From CADEED01 sp963842515 (GTDB lineage: Bacteria > Pseudomonadota > Gammaproteobacteria > Steroidobacterales > Steroidobacteraceae), in assembly GCA_963842515.1 (NCBI GenBank), contig CAWJGO010000005.1:1-64000 (forward strand): DNA of 64,000 nucleotides. Direction: 5' to 3'. Made by a program: the position numbers and the translations under genes. The notes below the pieces were generated by a model. The model was not told the DNA's origin. It did not search any database and worked only from the letters and a program-made list of their open reading frames with translations. Positions 55,769 to 64,000 of this stretch are shown in pieces. How positions within the stretch are numbered: position 1 is the first letter of the stretch; every line of letters begins with the position of its first letter.

Positions 55769-58447
55769 GTGAACGCGCCAGTTCGCACCACTTGTCCCTA
55801 CTGCGGAGTGGGTTGCGGCGTGCTCGCCACGCCCCGCAAGGGTGGCGCGGCGGATGTGCGCGGCGACCCCGCGCATCCGGCCAATCGCGGCAAACTGTGC
55901 GTGAAGGGGACGGCACTCGGCGAAACGGTCGGGCTGGAAGATCGCCTGTTGCATCCGCAGGTGCGCGGGGAACGGGTTTCCTGGGATACCGCCATCGCCA
56001 CGGTCGCGGCTGCCTTCCGAGATTGCATCGAAAAACACGGCCCCGAGTCGGTCGCGTTCTACGTGTCAGGGCAGCTGCTCACCGAGGACTACTACGTCGC
56101 CAACAAGCTCATGAAGGGCTACGTGGGCAGCGCGAACATCGACACGAACTCGCGGCTGTGCATGGCGTCTGCCGTGGCGGGGTACAAGCGCGCATTCGGC
56201 GAAGACGTGGTGCCGGTCTGCTATGACGATCTCGACCACGCCGATCTCATCGTGCTGGTCGGCTCGAACACCGCCTGGTGCCATCCGGTCATCCTGCAGC
56301 GCATGCTGGCCGCGCGTGAGCGGCGGCCGAGCATGAAGATAGTCGCGCTCGATCCGCGGCGCACCGCCACCACACAACTCGCGGATCTGCATCTGCCGCT
56401 CGCACCGGGCACGGACGTGCACCTCTTCAATGGCTTGCTGGTGTGGCTGGCCGAGCACGGCCAGGTGAATCAGCCGTTCATCGATGCCCACACGCTGGGC
56501 TTCGCGGAAGCCTTGCAGTCGGCGCGCGCCGGCGGCGCAGATCTGCATTCCACGGCAAAGGTGTGCGGGCTCGAAGTGGCCGGTCTGCAGAGTTTCTACG
56601 AGATGTTCGGCGCGACGGCGGCGGTCATCAGCGCGTTTTCACAGGGCGTGAATCAGAGCTCTGCCGGCACCGACAAGGTCAACGCCATCATCAACTGCCA
56701 TCTCGCCACCGGAAAAATTGGCAGGACTGGCGCCGGTCCTTTCTCGGTGACCGGCCAGCCCAATGCCATGGGCGGCCGCGAAGTGGGTGGCTTCGCCAAC
56801 ACTCTGGCCGCGCACGTCGACCTGCACGATGAGGCGGGCCGCGCGGCCGTCCAGAGTTTCTGGCGCAGCCCCGGCATCGCCAGCAAACAAGGTCCGAAAG
56901 CGGTCGACATGTTCGACCGCATCCACGAAGGAAAGATCAAGGCCGTGTGGATCATGGCCACCAACCCGGTAGTCAGCCTGCCCGACGCCGACAAGGTGAA
57001 GGAGGCACTGCGACACTGCGAGTTCGTCGCCGTCTCCGACGTCATGGGAAACACCGACACCGCGGCACTGGCGCATGTGTTGTTGCCGGCGCTCGCCTGG
57101 GGTGAGAAGGACGGCTCGGTGACCAATTCCGACCGCACGATCTCGCGCCAGCGCGCGTTCCTGCCGCCACCGGGCGAAGCCCGTGCGGACTGGCGCATGA
57201 TCTGCGATGTGGCCCGCGCGATGGGATTCGAGGGATTCAATTTCATCTCTCCGCACGAGATCTTCCGCGAGCACGCCCAGCTCACGGCGCACGCCAACGA
57301 TGGACGGCGCGCGCTGAATCTGGGCGCCTGGGCCAACATCACCGCTGCCGAATACAAGAACTGGCAACCGGCGGCCTGGCCCATGGCGGAATCCCGCGCC
57401 TCGACGCAAGGCCCCTTGTTCGCGGATGGCAAGTTCCTGCATCCCGACGGCAAGGCGCGCTTCCTGCCGCTGACGCCACGGCTGCCGGAGCATCCGGCCA
57501 CACAGGATTTTCCGCTGGTGCTCAATACCGGCCGCGTGCGTGACCACTGGCACACGATGACGCGTACCGGCAAGTCCGCGCGCTTGTCGGCGCATGTGGC
57601 CGAGCCCTATGCGGAGCTCAACACCGTGGACGCGTTGCGCTTCAAGGTGCGCGCCGGCGAGCTGGCAACGCTTCGCTCGCGCTGGGGCTCGATGGTGGTG
57701 CGCGTGCGCACCGGGTCGGACATACCTGCGGGCATGGTGTTCGCGCCTATCCACTGGAATCGCGCCTTCGCCTCCGACGCGCGCGTCGGGGCGCTGACCA
57801 ATCCGGTTGTCGATCCCATCTCCGGAGAGCCGGAGCTCAAGCACACGCCGGTCGCCATCACGCCCTTCGCGGCGGCGTGGTATGCGGTGATGTTGACGCG
57901 CAGCACGCTGCCGCCACCCGTGACCCAATGGTGGACGAAGGTGCAGGGCGAAAAATTCGTGCGTTACGAGCTCGCCGGCAACCATTCGCGCGACTGGTCG
58001 GTCGAGGCGCGCCGCTTGTTAGGTGCGCCGGCCGGCGATGCGCCCGCCGACGTCGACTGGATCGAATATCGGGATCGGGCGCGCCGCGTGTACCGCGCCG
58101 CCTGGTTCGTCAACGACCGCCTCGAAGGCTGCATCTATTTCGACCGCCAGCCGGCGTTGCCCGAGCGCGCGTGGCTGTCCAGCATGTTCGCGACCGCCAA
58201 AATCGACGTTGCTGCGCGTGCCAGCCTGATGGCGGGCCGCATGCTCGAAGGCGCGGACCAGGGCGATCTCGTGTGCTCGTGCTTCGGCGTGGGATGCAAT
58301 CCCATTGCGGCCTGCGCGCGCGAGCTAGGCGCGGCGGCAACGCCCGCGGAAATCGGCAAGCGCTTGAAGTGCGGCACCAATTGCGGGTCGTGTGTGCCGG
58401 AGATTCAGGTGATCATCAGTGATGTGAAGAAGCGGGAACGCGCCTAA
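55769..58447 (+). CDS. nasA: Assimilatory nitrate reductase, catalytic subunit
   Basis: The 892-residue molybdopterin enzyme reduces nitrate to nitrite in the cytoplasm. The N-terminal [4Fe-4S] motif is CPYCGVGC with CVKG (about 9-45). MGD-binding strings are NIDTNSRLCMASAVAGYKRA, LIVLVGSNTAWCHPV, IWIMATNPVVSLPD, NTGRVRDHWHTMTRTGKSA. A C-terminal BFD-like [2Fe-2S] domain (CSCFGVGCNP, CGTNCGSCVPE, about 835-877) is the electron entry. No signal peptide. GTG start 3 bp after the fusion gene. It fits the nirB-nirD'-nasA operon. Confidence 0.95.
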   Translation: MNAPVRTTCPYCGVGCGVLATPRKGGAADVRGDPAHPANRGKLCVKGTALGETVGLEDRLLHPQVRGERVSWDTAIATVAAAFRDCIEKHGPESVAFYVSGQLLTEDYYVANKLMKGYVGSANIDTNSRLCMASAVAGYKRAFGEDVVPVCYDDLDHADLIVLVGSNTAWCHPVILQRMLAARERRPSMKIVALDPRRTATTQLADLHLPLAPGTDVHLFNGLLVWLAEHGQVNQPFIDAHTLGFAEALQSARAGGADLHSTAKVCGLEVAGLQSFYEMFGATAAVISAFSQGVNQSSAGTDKVNAIINCHLATGKIGRTGAGPFSVTGQPNAMGGREVGGFANTLAAHVDLHDEAGRAAVQSFWRSPGIASKQGPKAVDMFDRIHEGKIKAVWIMATNPVVSLPDADKVKEALRHCEFVAVSDVMGNTDTAALAHVLLPALAWGEKDGSVTNSDRTISRQRAFLPPPGEARADWRMICDVARAMGFEGFNFISPHEIFREHAQLTAHANDGRRALNLGAWANITAAEYKNWQPAAWPMAESRASTQGPLFADGKFLHPDGKARFLPLTPRLPEHPATQDFPLVLNTGRVRDHWHTMTRTGKSARLSAHVAEPYAELNTVDALRFKVRAGELATLRSRWGSMVVRVRTGSDIPAGMVFAPIHWNRAFASDARVGALTNPVVDPISGEPELKHTPVAITPFAAAWYAVMLTRSTLPPPVTQWWTKVQGEKFVRYELAGNHSRDWSVEARRLLGAPAGDAPADVDWIEYRDRARRVYRAAWFVNDRLEGCIYFDRQPALPERAWLSSMFATAKIDVAARASLMAGRMLEGADQGDLVCSCFGVGCNPIAACARELGAAATPAEIGKRLKCGTNCGSCVPEIQVIISDVKKRERA

Positions 58448-58457
58448 GAGGGGTCGT

Positions 58458-58683
58458 GGGCTGTCGTTGCTGGATCGCTTAGGTTCGAGAGCTCGCTGCT
58501 GAGCGCGCCGGACGGCGTTCGCTCGCGCGAGGCTGCGCGCCTGGGCTGTCAGCGCTAATGGACGCCGCCGCTTCGGCGGCGTTGAGAGTGGCCGGAGGCC
58601 TGACAAGTCCTGCGCGCTTAACGCCTCGCGCTCGCCGCTCAGACGCTCGCTCTCGAACCTAAGCGATCCAGCAACGGCAGCTC
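58458..58683. repeat. Large imperfect palindrome, about 226 bp
   Basis: Perfect 27-bp arms at 58466-58492 and 58649-58675 (starting GTTGCTGGATCGC) are complementary. Inside them further matched stretches (CTGCTGAGCG with CGCTCAG; GCGCGAGG with CCTCGCGC) lead to an apical hairpin ACGCCGCCG-CTTC-GGCGGCGT at 58562-58582. The two centres of symmetry agree within 2 bp. It fills most of the gap between nasA and the convergent phosphatase gene. It could be a bidirectional terminator, a MITE or an RNA; the rest of 58448-58767 holds no gene. Confidence 0.8.
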
Positions 58684-58767
58684 ACACTCCGATTCGGGCG
58701 CGTGCCCGTTTCTTGGGTTGGCTGGGAGAGGAGGCGCAAAGATCGTTGCTTTGCCGACTACCAGGCT

Positions 58768-59469
58768 CTACGGCACGATGAGCTGCGGATCGCGATCGCC
58801 GTAGCCGCTCTGCAGATTGGGAGGTAGATGGCCCACATCGCCCACCGATATCACGTGCGGCATCCCGTTGGGTTCCACGCGAATCACCGTGATGCTGGCA
58901 TTGCCCACGGTCATCTGCAGCCAATGGGTCGAGTCGACGCCGAGCGCCTTCATCACGAAATAGCGGATGACATTGCCGTGGCACACGAGAACGGCAGTCT
59001 CCGGGACGGCATCCGCCGGAACGAAGAAATTCGCGAACGCCGCGTCGAGCTGCTTCTCGCAGGCTGCGGCGGCATCGGGGGAAACGCGCGTGTTGCCGGC
59101 GGCAGGCGGCGTGCATTCACGCAATGTATCGGCAAGCCCGAGCTTCACGTCGGGAAGCGTCTCGTGGATCACGGCCGCGGTTTCACGCGCGCGCCGCATG
59201 CTGCTGGCGACGATGATTTTCGGACTCTGCGGCAAGGCGCGCAGGCGCGCTGCTGTCAGGCGGGCCTGCGCGATTCCCAGCGCCACGAGCCCCGGTCCGT
59301 CGGCGCTGCGCTGGGTGCTTTCGTGGTCGTATGCGCCATGGCGCACGAGGTAGAGCGTGCGCGCTGCCGGTGCCTGGGCAGCGGCGGTCGCGGCATGGGC
59401 GCTCTCGAGAATTCCCCAGGCGAGCAGAGCGAGCAGCGCGAGGGTGGAGTGCGTTTTCACGTGCGCCAC
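58768..59469 (-). CDS. Exported histidine phosphatase family protein
   Basis: The 233-residue protein has a signal peptide (LALLALLAWGILESAHAATA) and the RHG motif LYLVRHGAYDHES (about 39-50) with Arg and nucleophile His. ASSMRRARETAAVI carries the second Arg, and TAVLVCHGNVIRYFVMK the second His (about 163). The catalytic set is complete. It likely dephosphorylates a small phosphate ester in the periplasm. The gene is convergent with nasA across the palindrome and divergent from the esterase gene. Confidence 0.88.
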   Translation of the reverse strand: MAHVKTHSTLALLALLAWGILESAHAATAAAQAPAARTLYLVRHGAYDHESTQRSADGPGLVALGIAQARLTAARLRALPQSPKIIVASSMRRARETAAVIHETLPDVKLGLADTLRECTPPAAGNTRVSPDAAAACEKQLDAAFANFFVPADAVPETAVLVCHGNVIRYFVMKALGVDSTHWLQMTVGNASITVIRVEPNGMPHVISVGDVGHLPPNLQSGYGDRDPQLIVP

Positions 59470-59520
59470 GTTACCTCAAACTGGTAGTGTTCGCGGCGTC
59501 CACTGTTCCGGGGGGAATCC

Positions 59521-60375
59521 GTGAGATCAATAGCCTTCGTTGCGATGCTCTATTCGCTTTTCGGCATGCAGCAGGCTGGTGCGGCCGATGCCGCGCAGCC
59601 ACCGAAACTCTATTTGTGGCCGAGCGGAGCACCGGGTGTCATGGCTGGCGGTGGCGAAGAAACCGTGCGGATCACCGAGCAGGGCGATCACGTGGTCTCG
59701 AACGTGCATCGGCCATCGCTCACTGTCTATCTACCGCAGGCGAAACACAGCGGCATCGCGGTGATCGTCGTGCCGGGCGGCGGCCATCGAGAATTGTGGA
59801 CGGACCACGAGGGGCACAACATCGCACGCTTCCTCAACGGGCAGGGTATCGCTGCCTTCGTGCTGCAGTACCGGCTGGCGCGCGCTCCGGGCTCCACGTA
59901 CACCATCGAACGTGACGCGCTCAACGACTTGAAACGCGCCATCCGCACCGTGCGCTCGCGCCCGGAATGGGCGGCTGACACAAAACGAATAGGCGCCATG
60001 GGTTTCTCCGCCGGCGGGCAACTGGTGGCGCTCGGTGCCACGCTGGCCGATGCCGGCGATGCGGCGGCCGCGGATTCCATCGAGCGCGCGGCCTCGAAGC
60101 TGGATTTCGCCGCGCTGGTTTATCCGGGGACCCGGCCGGACCTGAAAATCGCCGCCGATACGCCGCCGATGTACCTGCTGTGCGGCAGCGATGACCGGCC
60201 TGAGGTGATTGCCGGCATCACCAGCATCTATCTCAAGCTGCGTGAAATGAAAGTGCCGGCCGAGTTGCACCTGTACGACGGCGTGCCACACGGCTTCGGA
60301 CTGCGGGCCAGCAATCGCGGTCCCATCACTCATTGGCCACAGCAATTCGCCGACTGGTTGCAGAAGACTCCATGA
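59521..60375 (+). CDS. Exported alpha/beta-hydrolase, acetyl-esterase-like
   Basis: GTG 59521 gives 284 residues with a signal peptide (MRSIAFVAMLYSLFGMQQAG, cut near AADA). The esterase features are LYLWPSGAPG, VIVVPGGGHRELWTDHEGHN (oxyanion GGG), IGAMGFSAGGQLVALGATLA with nucleophile Ser in G-F-S-A-G (about 165), then LLCGSDDRPE and YDGVPHGFGLR with Asp and His. This matches xylan/sugar acetylesterases (BD-FAE-like). It is coupled (ATGA overlap) to the GH97 gene, so both likely act on the same oligosaccharide. Confidence 0.88.
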   Translation: MRSIAFVAMLYSLFGMQQAGAADAAQPPKLYLWPSGAPGVMAGGGEETVRITEQGDHVVSNVHRPSLTVYLPQAKHSGIAVIVVPGGGHRELWTDHEGHNIARFLNGQGIAAFVLQYRLARAPGSTYTIERDALNDLKRAIRTVRSRPEWAADTKRIGAMGFSAGGQLVALGATLADAGDAAAADSIERAASKLDFAALVYPGTRPDLKIAADTPPMYLLCGSDDRPEVIAGITSIYLKLREMKVPAELHLYDGVPHGFGLRASNRGPITHWPQQFADWLQKTP

Positions 60376-62327
60376 AGAATCTCAAGCTTGCTGCAGCGCT
60401 GGCCGTTTGTTCTATCGCGCCGGCGTTTTCACAACAGCTTCCGGTGACGCTGCGGTCGCCGGATACCCGCATCGCGGTGCACCTGACCCAGAACAGCGCC
60501 GGCCAGCTCATGTATTCCATCGAGCGCAAGGGCGAGACGGTGATTGCGCCGTCGGCGCTACGCGTGCGCATCGTCGAAGGTGATGTCTCCAGCGTCGACG
60601 TACGGCAGGTGTGGCCGCGCAGCATCGACCAGGTGCACAAGCTGGTCGCGACCAAGGCGGCCGAGGCTCGCGACCGCTTCAATGAAATCCGGCTCGATGT
60701 CATGCCGCGCTCGCGTGCGATGCGTTCGATGCAGTGGGTTTTTCGTGCCTACGATGATGGCGTCGCGTTTCGCTACGTGGTGCCGGGAGATTCCGGCCTT
60801 GCGACGCTGGCCGTGAACTCCGAAGAGACCGAATTCGCGTTCGGGGCGGACTACGACTGCACGGGTCTCAATATTGGCCGCGTGGATTCCAGCCACGAAG
60901 GCGAGTTCGATCCCATCCAGGCGAGCCGCATTCGCGAGCACAACAATTACGATCTGCCGCTGGTGTGCCGGACGGTGTCGAATGCCTTCGCGATAGGCGA
61001 GGCGGATCTGAAGGACTACGGTGGCATGTATCTCACCGGCCGCGGCGATGGCAAGCCGGGAGTGCAGTCGCGGATCTCGCGGCGACTCGACGATGGCAGT
61101 TTGATCGCGCGCGTCGCGACAGGCCCGGACGGCACGCGCTCGCCGTGGCGCGTGCTCATGTTGGGCGACGAGCTCGGCAATCTCATCGACTCCAATCTCA
61201 TCGGCAATCTGAATCCGCCGCCGGCGTTCGATACGTCGTGGATCAAGCCGGGCAAGACGGCCTGGGACTGGTGGTCGGGACCCTATCTTCCGCCGCCGGA
61301 CAAGGGCGGCACCGACATGCCGACGATCAAGAAGTACGTCGACTTCGCGTCGAAAGCCGGCTTCGAATACATGATGATCGACGAAGGCTGGTGCCTGAAC
61401 TCCGGCACCGGCGGCAGGGCGCCTGACAACGCCGACGTCACGAAGGCCAAGGCCGAAATCGACATGCCGGCGCTCGTCGCTTATGCCGCGAAGAAAAACG
61501 TGCGGCTGTGGTTGTGGGTGCAGTGGTCGTTGCTCGACCGCCAGATGGATGCCGCGCTCGCGCAATACGAGAAGTGGGGCATCGCCGGCATCAAGGTCGA
61601 CTTCATGGATCGCAACGACCAGCAGATGGTCGATTACTACCACAAGCTCATGGCCAAGGCCGCCGCCCACAAGCTGCTGGTGGACATGCACGGCGCCTAC
61701 CCGCCGGCGGGTCTCAATCGTACCTACCCGAACTACCTGACGCAGGAAGGCATCATGGGTGCGGAGTACAACAAGTGGAGCCGGCGTGTCACCGCCACGC
61801 ACAACGTGACGCTGGCGTACACGCGCATGTTGTTAGGGCCGGTGGACTACACGCCGGGTGGCTTCCGCAACCGCACGCCCGAGACGTTCGAAGTGGTCAA
61901 CTCGCCACCACAGGTGCAGACCACGCGTGGCCACGGGCTCGGCATGTTCGTGGTGTACGAGAGCCCGTTCCAGATGGTCGCCGACAGTCCCGATGCCTAT
62001 GAGAACGCCGCGGGATTCGATTTCGTGAAGATGGTGCCGGTGAGCTGGGATGAGACGCGGTTTCTGCAGGGTGGCATCGACGACTATGTGGTGGTGGCGC
62101 GCCGCAAGGGTGCGGACTGGTACATCGGCGTCATGGGCAATGAGAAGCCGCATTCCATTTCGGTGCCCCTGAAATTCCTCGGCGCCGGCAAGTTCAAGGC
62201 GAAGATCTGGCAGGACGGCGCGACGCCGACCACGCTGCGCGAAAGCGCGGCAGAGGTGTCGGCGGCGGATTCGCTCGAGCTGAAGCTCGCGCCGTCGGGC
62301 GGTGCCGCGGTGCGGCTTACACGCTAA
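60372..62327 (+). CDS. Glycoside hydrolase family 97 (alpha-glucosidase/alpha-galactosidase)
   Basis: The 651-residue protein has a signal peptide (LKLAAALAVCSIAPAFSQ) and the GH97 layout: N-terminal beta-supersandwich (VTLRSPDTRIAVHLTQNSAG, QWVFRAYDDGVAFRYVVPGD), the barrel (KTAWDWWSGPYLPPP, FEYMMIDEGWCLNS, GIAGIKVDFMDRNDQQMVDY, HKLLVDMHGAYPPAGLNRTY, LTQEGIMGAEYNKWS) and a C-terminal sheet. It is a calcium-dependent periplasmic exo-glycosidase; the retaining or inverting subtype cannot be told from this reading. Its stop codon lies in the left repeat of the RAYT element. Confidence 0.92.
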   Translation: MKNLKLAAALAVCSIAPAFSQQLPVTLRSPDTRIAVHLTQNSAGQLMYSIERKGETVIAPSALRVRIVEGDVSSVDVRQVWPRSIDQVHKLVATKAAEARDRFNEIRLDVMPRSRAMRSMQWVFRAYDDGVAFRYVVPGDSGLATLAVNSEETEFAFGADYDCTGLNIGRVDSSHEGEFDPIQASRIREHNNYDLPLVCRTVSNAFAIGEADLKDYGGMYLTGRGDGKPGVQSRISRRLDDGSLIARVATGPDGTRSPWRVLMLGDELGNLIDSNLIGNLNPPPAFDTSWIKPGKTAWDWWSGPYLPPPDKGGTDMPTIKKYVDFASKAGFEYMMIDEGWCLNSGTGGRAPDNADVTKAKAEIDMPALVAYAAKKNVRLWLWVQWSLLDRQMDAALAQYEKWGIAGIKVDFMDRNDQQMVDYYHKLMAKAAAHKLLVDMHGAYPPAGLNRTYPNYLTQEGIMGAEYNKWSRRVTATHNVTLAYTRMLLGPVDYTPGGFRNRTPETFEVVNSPPQVQTTRGHGLGMFVVYESPFQMVADSPDAYENAAGFDFVKMVPVSWDETRFLQGGIDDYVVVARRKGADWYIGVMGNEKPHSISVPLKFLGAGKFKAKIWQDGATPTTLRESAAEVSAADSLELKLAPSGGAAVRLTR

Positions 62328-62368
62328 TGGGGACATTCCTGATTTCCTAGGAAATAGGGACGCGGCTC
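62326..62368 (+). repeat. Left 43-bp inverted repeat of RAYT element
   Basis: Begins AATGGGGACATTCCTGATTT and contains the palindrome TTTCCTAGGAAA. It matches the reverse complement of 63114-63156 with one mismatch. The first two bases belong to the GH97 stop codon. Confidence 0.92.
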
Positions 62369-62457
62369 ATTTCAGCGCCGAGTTTGGGCCCGAAACTCGA
62401 TGCTTTCGCGAGAATGCGCGCTGCGTGAAACTGACTACGCCGCGATACTGTTGGCGG

Positions 62458-63135
62458 ATGCCAAGGTCGGCCCGGTCGATTGTCGCCAATCATTGTTATC
62501 ACCTCATAAACCGCGGTAACAGGAAGGCAACGGTTTTTCACGAACCGCCGGACTATCAGCAATTCCTGGCGCTCATCGCTCGCGCGCAAGAACGCCTGCA
62601 CTTGCCGATTCTTGCCGCGTGTCTGATGCCGAACCACGTGCATTTCGTCATAAGGCCGGCACACGCGGCCGACGTCGCACGCTGGGCGCACTGGATGTTC
62701 ACGACGCATGTCCGCTGGTATCACGCGAAATACGCCACTACGGGGCGCATCTGGCAAGGACGCTTCAAGGCTTTCGCGGTCCAGGAAGACCACCATTTGC
62801 TGAGCCTGATGCGCTACGTCGAGCGAAATGCTTTGCGCGCCCGGTTGGTCGAGCGTGCAGAGGATTGGCAATGGGGCAGCCTTGCATGGCGACGTGCTCC
62901 GATATCGCCGGTGTCGTTGACGGAATCCCCCGTTCCCTTGCCGTCGTACTGGCGCCAGTTCACCAACGATCCGCAAACCGCCGTGGAACTCGCTGAGATT
63001 CGCGCATGTGTGAACCGACAACGGCCATTCGGCTCGCCTGACTGGGTGGTGAATCAGGTAGGGGCGCTCGGCCTGGAATCCTCGCTCAGGTCAGTCGGAC
63101 GCCCGCGCAATTCGAGCCGCGTCCCTAATTCCTAG
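62458..63135 (+). CDS. REP-associated tyrosine transposase (IS200-like HUH)
   Basis: ATG 62458 gives 225 residues: MPRSARSIVANHCYHLINRG, NRKATVFHEPPDYQQFLALI, LPILAACLMPNHVHFVIRPA with the HUH pair in NHVHF (about 60-64), GRIWQGRFKAFAVQEDHHLL, SLMRYVERNALRARLVERAE with the nucleophile Tyr in RYVERN (about 121), and WQWGSLAWR. These are the RAYT signature strings. The stop codon lies within the right repeat. A longer upstream frame overlaps the left repeat and is not used. Confidence 0.93.
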   Translation: MPRSARSIVANHCYHLINRGNRKATVFHEPPDYQQFLALIARAQERLHLPILAACLMPNHVHFVIRPAHAADVARWAHWMFTTHVRWYHAKYATTGRIWQGRFKAFAVQEDHHLLSLMRYVERNALRARLVERAEDWQWGSLAWRRAPISPVSLTESPVPLPSYWRQFTNDPQTAVELAEIRACVNRQRPFGSPDWVVNQVGALGLESSLRSVGRPRNSSRVPNS

Positions 63136-63156
63136 GAAATCAGGAATGTCCCCATT
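63114..63156 (-). repeat. Right 43-bp inverted repeat of RAYT element
   Basis: Ends in AGGAATGTCCCCATT and is the inverted copy of 62326-62368 with a single difference inside the CCTAGGAA palindrome flank. It overlaps the last codons of both the RAYT gene and the uroporphyrinogen-III synthase gene. Confidence 0.92.
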
Positions 63157-63997
63157 AAGCGAGGCCGGAATGATCCTTGTCTTTCTTCGCGCCTAACTGC
63201 TCGCTGAGTGCGACCACCAGCGGCTTCATGAACCATGAATGCTCCGGGCTCGAGGCAACCTCGAAACCCGCGGCGCGGATCGCCTCGGCGACGATGGGGC
63301 CCACTGCCGCAATTTTCGTCCGCGTCAATGCGCGGCGTACGAGCGGGGCGGGGTGCTGCGTCACCAGGCGCTCGATCTGCAACTTGCTGGTGAACGCGAT
63401 GGCGTCCACCTCGCCGGCCGCCATGCGTTCGAGCAGCGCGTGCACCGTGGCGTCGTCGGCGGCGTTGCCGTAGATGTATGGCGCCACGGTGGTCACCTGC
63501 GCATTGCGCTCACGCAGGAATCGCATGAGCGTGAGATTGGGATCGTTGCCATACAACTGCACAGCCATGCGGCGGCCTTCGAGCGTGTGCGCCGACAGCG
63601 CGCGGATCACGCCTGCAGTGGTTGGCTCGGCGGCTTCGATGCCAGGCTTGAGCCCGAGCACGCGCAAGGCGCGCGCGGGCTTGGGGCCGCGCGTGATGGT
63701 GCGCAACTTGCCGAGGCCTTCGACGAAGCGCGGTTTCAAGGAAGGATCGTGCTTGTCGATGCAGCTCAGGATTCGCGTGAGGCCTTCGCCGGTGATCAAT
63801 ACGAAATCGTCGAAGCCGCCCTCGGCAAGATTCACGACGAAGGCCAGGACCTGGGCGCTGTGCGGCGAATCGTAAATGGTGACCAGGGGACACTGAAGCA
63901 CTTTCGCGCCACGCCGTTCGAGCAATGCGCTGAACACTTTCAGCTCGCGCATCTCGGGTACGGCAATCGTCTTGCCCTGCAGATTCCAGTCGATCAT
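63155..63997 (-). CDS. hemD: Uroporphyrinogen-III synthase family protein
   Basis: The 280-residue protein has the two-domain HemD pattern: GKTIAVPEMRELKVFSALLE, RRGAKVLQCPLVTIYDSPHS, GGFDDFVLITGEGLTRILSC, GRRMAVQLYGNDPNLTLMRF, VTTVAPYIYGNAADDATVHA, VDAIAFTSKLQIERLVTQHP and RTKIAAVGPIVAEAIRAAGF. It closes the tetrapyrrole ring for siroheme. A HemD homologue near nirB/nasA is common and probably supplies siroheme to NirB. The ATG at 63997 is 4 bp from the window edge; a longer start beyond it is possible. The symbol is by family only. Confidence 0.85.
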   Translation of the reverse strand: MIDWNLQGKTIAVPEMRELKVFSALLERRGAKVLQCPLVTIYDSPHSAQVLAFVVNLAEGGFDDFVLITGEGLTRILSCIDKHDPSLKPRFVEGLGKLRTITRGPKPARALRVLGLKPGIEAAEPTTAGVIRALSAHTLEGRRMAVQLYGNDPNLTLMRFLRERNAQVTTVAPYIYGNAADDATVHALLERMAAGEVDAIAFTSKLQIERLVTQHPAPLVRRALTRTKIAAVGPIVAEAIRAAGFEVASSPEHSWFMKPLVVALSEQLGAKKDKDHSGLA

Positions 63998-64000
63998 CGG

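Larger units (their letters stand above)
62326..63156 (+). mobile_element. RAYT (REP-associated tyrosine transposase) element
   Basis: An 831-bp unit with one transposase gene and 43-bp near-perfect inverted repeats at its ends. The repeats overlap the stop codons of both flanking genes (GH97 and HemD), so the unit is a very tight insertion or its ends have replaced the gene tails. Confidence 0.82.

Noticed and set aside
1..64000. tRNA or rRNA genes
   Set aside because: No cloverleaf with a T-arm GGTTCGANTCC set and no rRNA signature strings were seen by eye.

Overview
The window looks like two different genomes joined in one contig. Positions 1 to about 11.22 kb carry an actinobacterial segment: pdxH, SRP RNA, dnaX, ybaB, recR, a TfoX-like gene, an MMPL/PadR pair and a GH3 gene. 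The ffs-dnaX-ybaB-recR order and the very GC-rich coding suggest a Thermoleophilia/Solirubrobacterales-like bacterium. Most genes there carry several small frameshifts, as in poorly polished long-read sequence. From 11.22 kb to the end the reading frames are clean apart from three decayed cassettes, and the content is proteobacterial, probably a Steroidobacter/Xanthomonadales-like gammaproteobacterium (inferred from gene content; no search was run). The join lies between a GH3 gene cut at its N-terminus and an IS3-family element cut at its 5' end, so a chimeric read or assembly is the simplest explanation.

The standout feature is a cassette array of a chromosomal integron at 12.28-27.2 kb. 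About 27 small genes, all on the + strand, are each followed by an attC recombination site. Twenty-two sites are exactly 88 bp and one is 87 bp, with RYYYAAC and GTTRRRY ends and an L''/L' stem offset by one extra G. One site is a foreign 126-bp attC, and several sites near the distal end are shortened or halved. No integrase is visible. Cassette polarity puts attI/intI to the left, where the IS3 element and the join sit, so the segment must be treated as a CALIN (attC cluster without integrase) or as a truncated sedentary integron. Cargo includes a HicAB toxin-antitoxin, a SUFU-domain protein, a SAM methyltransferase, an L,D-transpeptidase, DUF6881, DUF7684, YCII-like, MAPEG, CrtO-like, DUF1801 and VOC proteins, a decayed CPCC gene, several small membrane or exported proteins and many genes of no known function. 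Two cassettes have in-frame stops and one has three frameshifts. attC remnants continue past the array, at about 30.06 kb and 32.08 kb.

The rest is ordinary chromosome. 27.5-32.5 kb holds a sugar isomerase/transporter pair, bactofilin, a cupin, a DUF1772 gene and a small multidrug/guanidinium exporter. 32.8-41.8 kb holds a GH11 xylanase with a binding module and a strong terminator, a DJ-1/GH5 cellulase run, rluE, a radical SAM gene, an isomerase and a lipoprotein. 41.9-45.9 kb has a LuxR regulator, then an alpha/beta-hydrolase homologue with a degenerate triad coupled to a vanadium-haloperoxidase/PAP2 enzyme. 45.9-51.3 kb has hrpA and small genes. 51.6-58.4 kb is an assimilatory nitrate/nitrite operon: a sigma-54-type promoter, nirB, a NirD domain fused to a flavoprotein reductase, and nasA. 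A roughly 226-bp palindrome follows nasA. 58.8-64 kb has a histidine phosphatase, an esterase-GH97 pair, a RAYT transposase framed by 43-bp inverted repeats, and a uroporphyrinogen-III synthase that probably supports siroheme supply for NirB.
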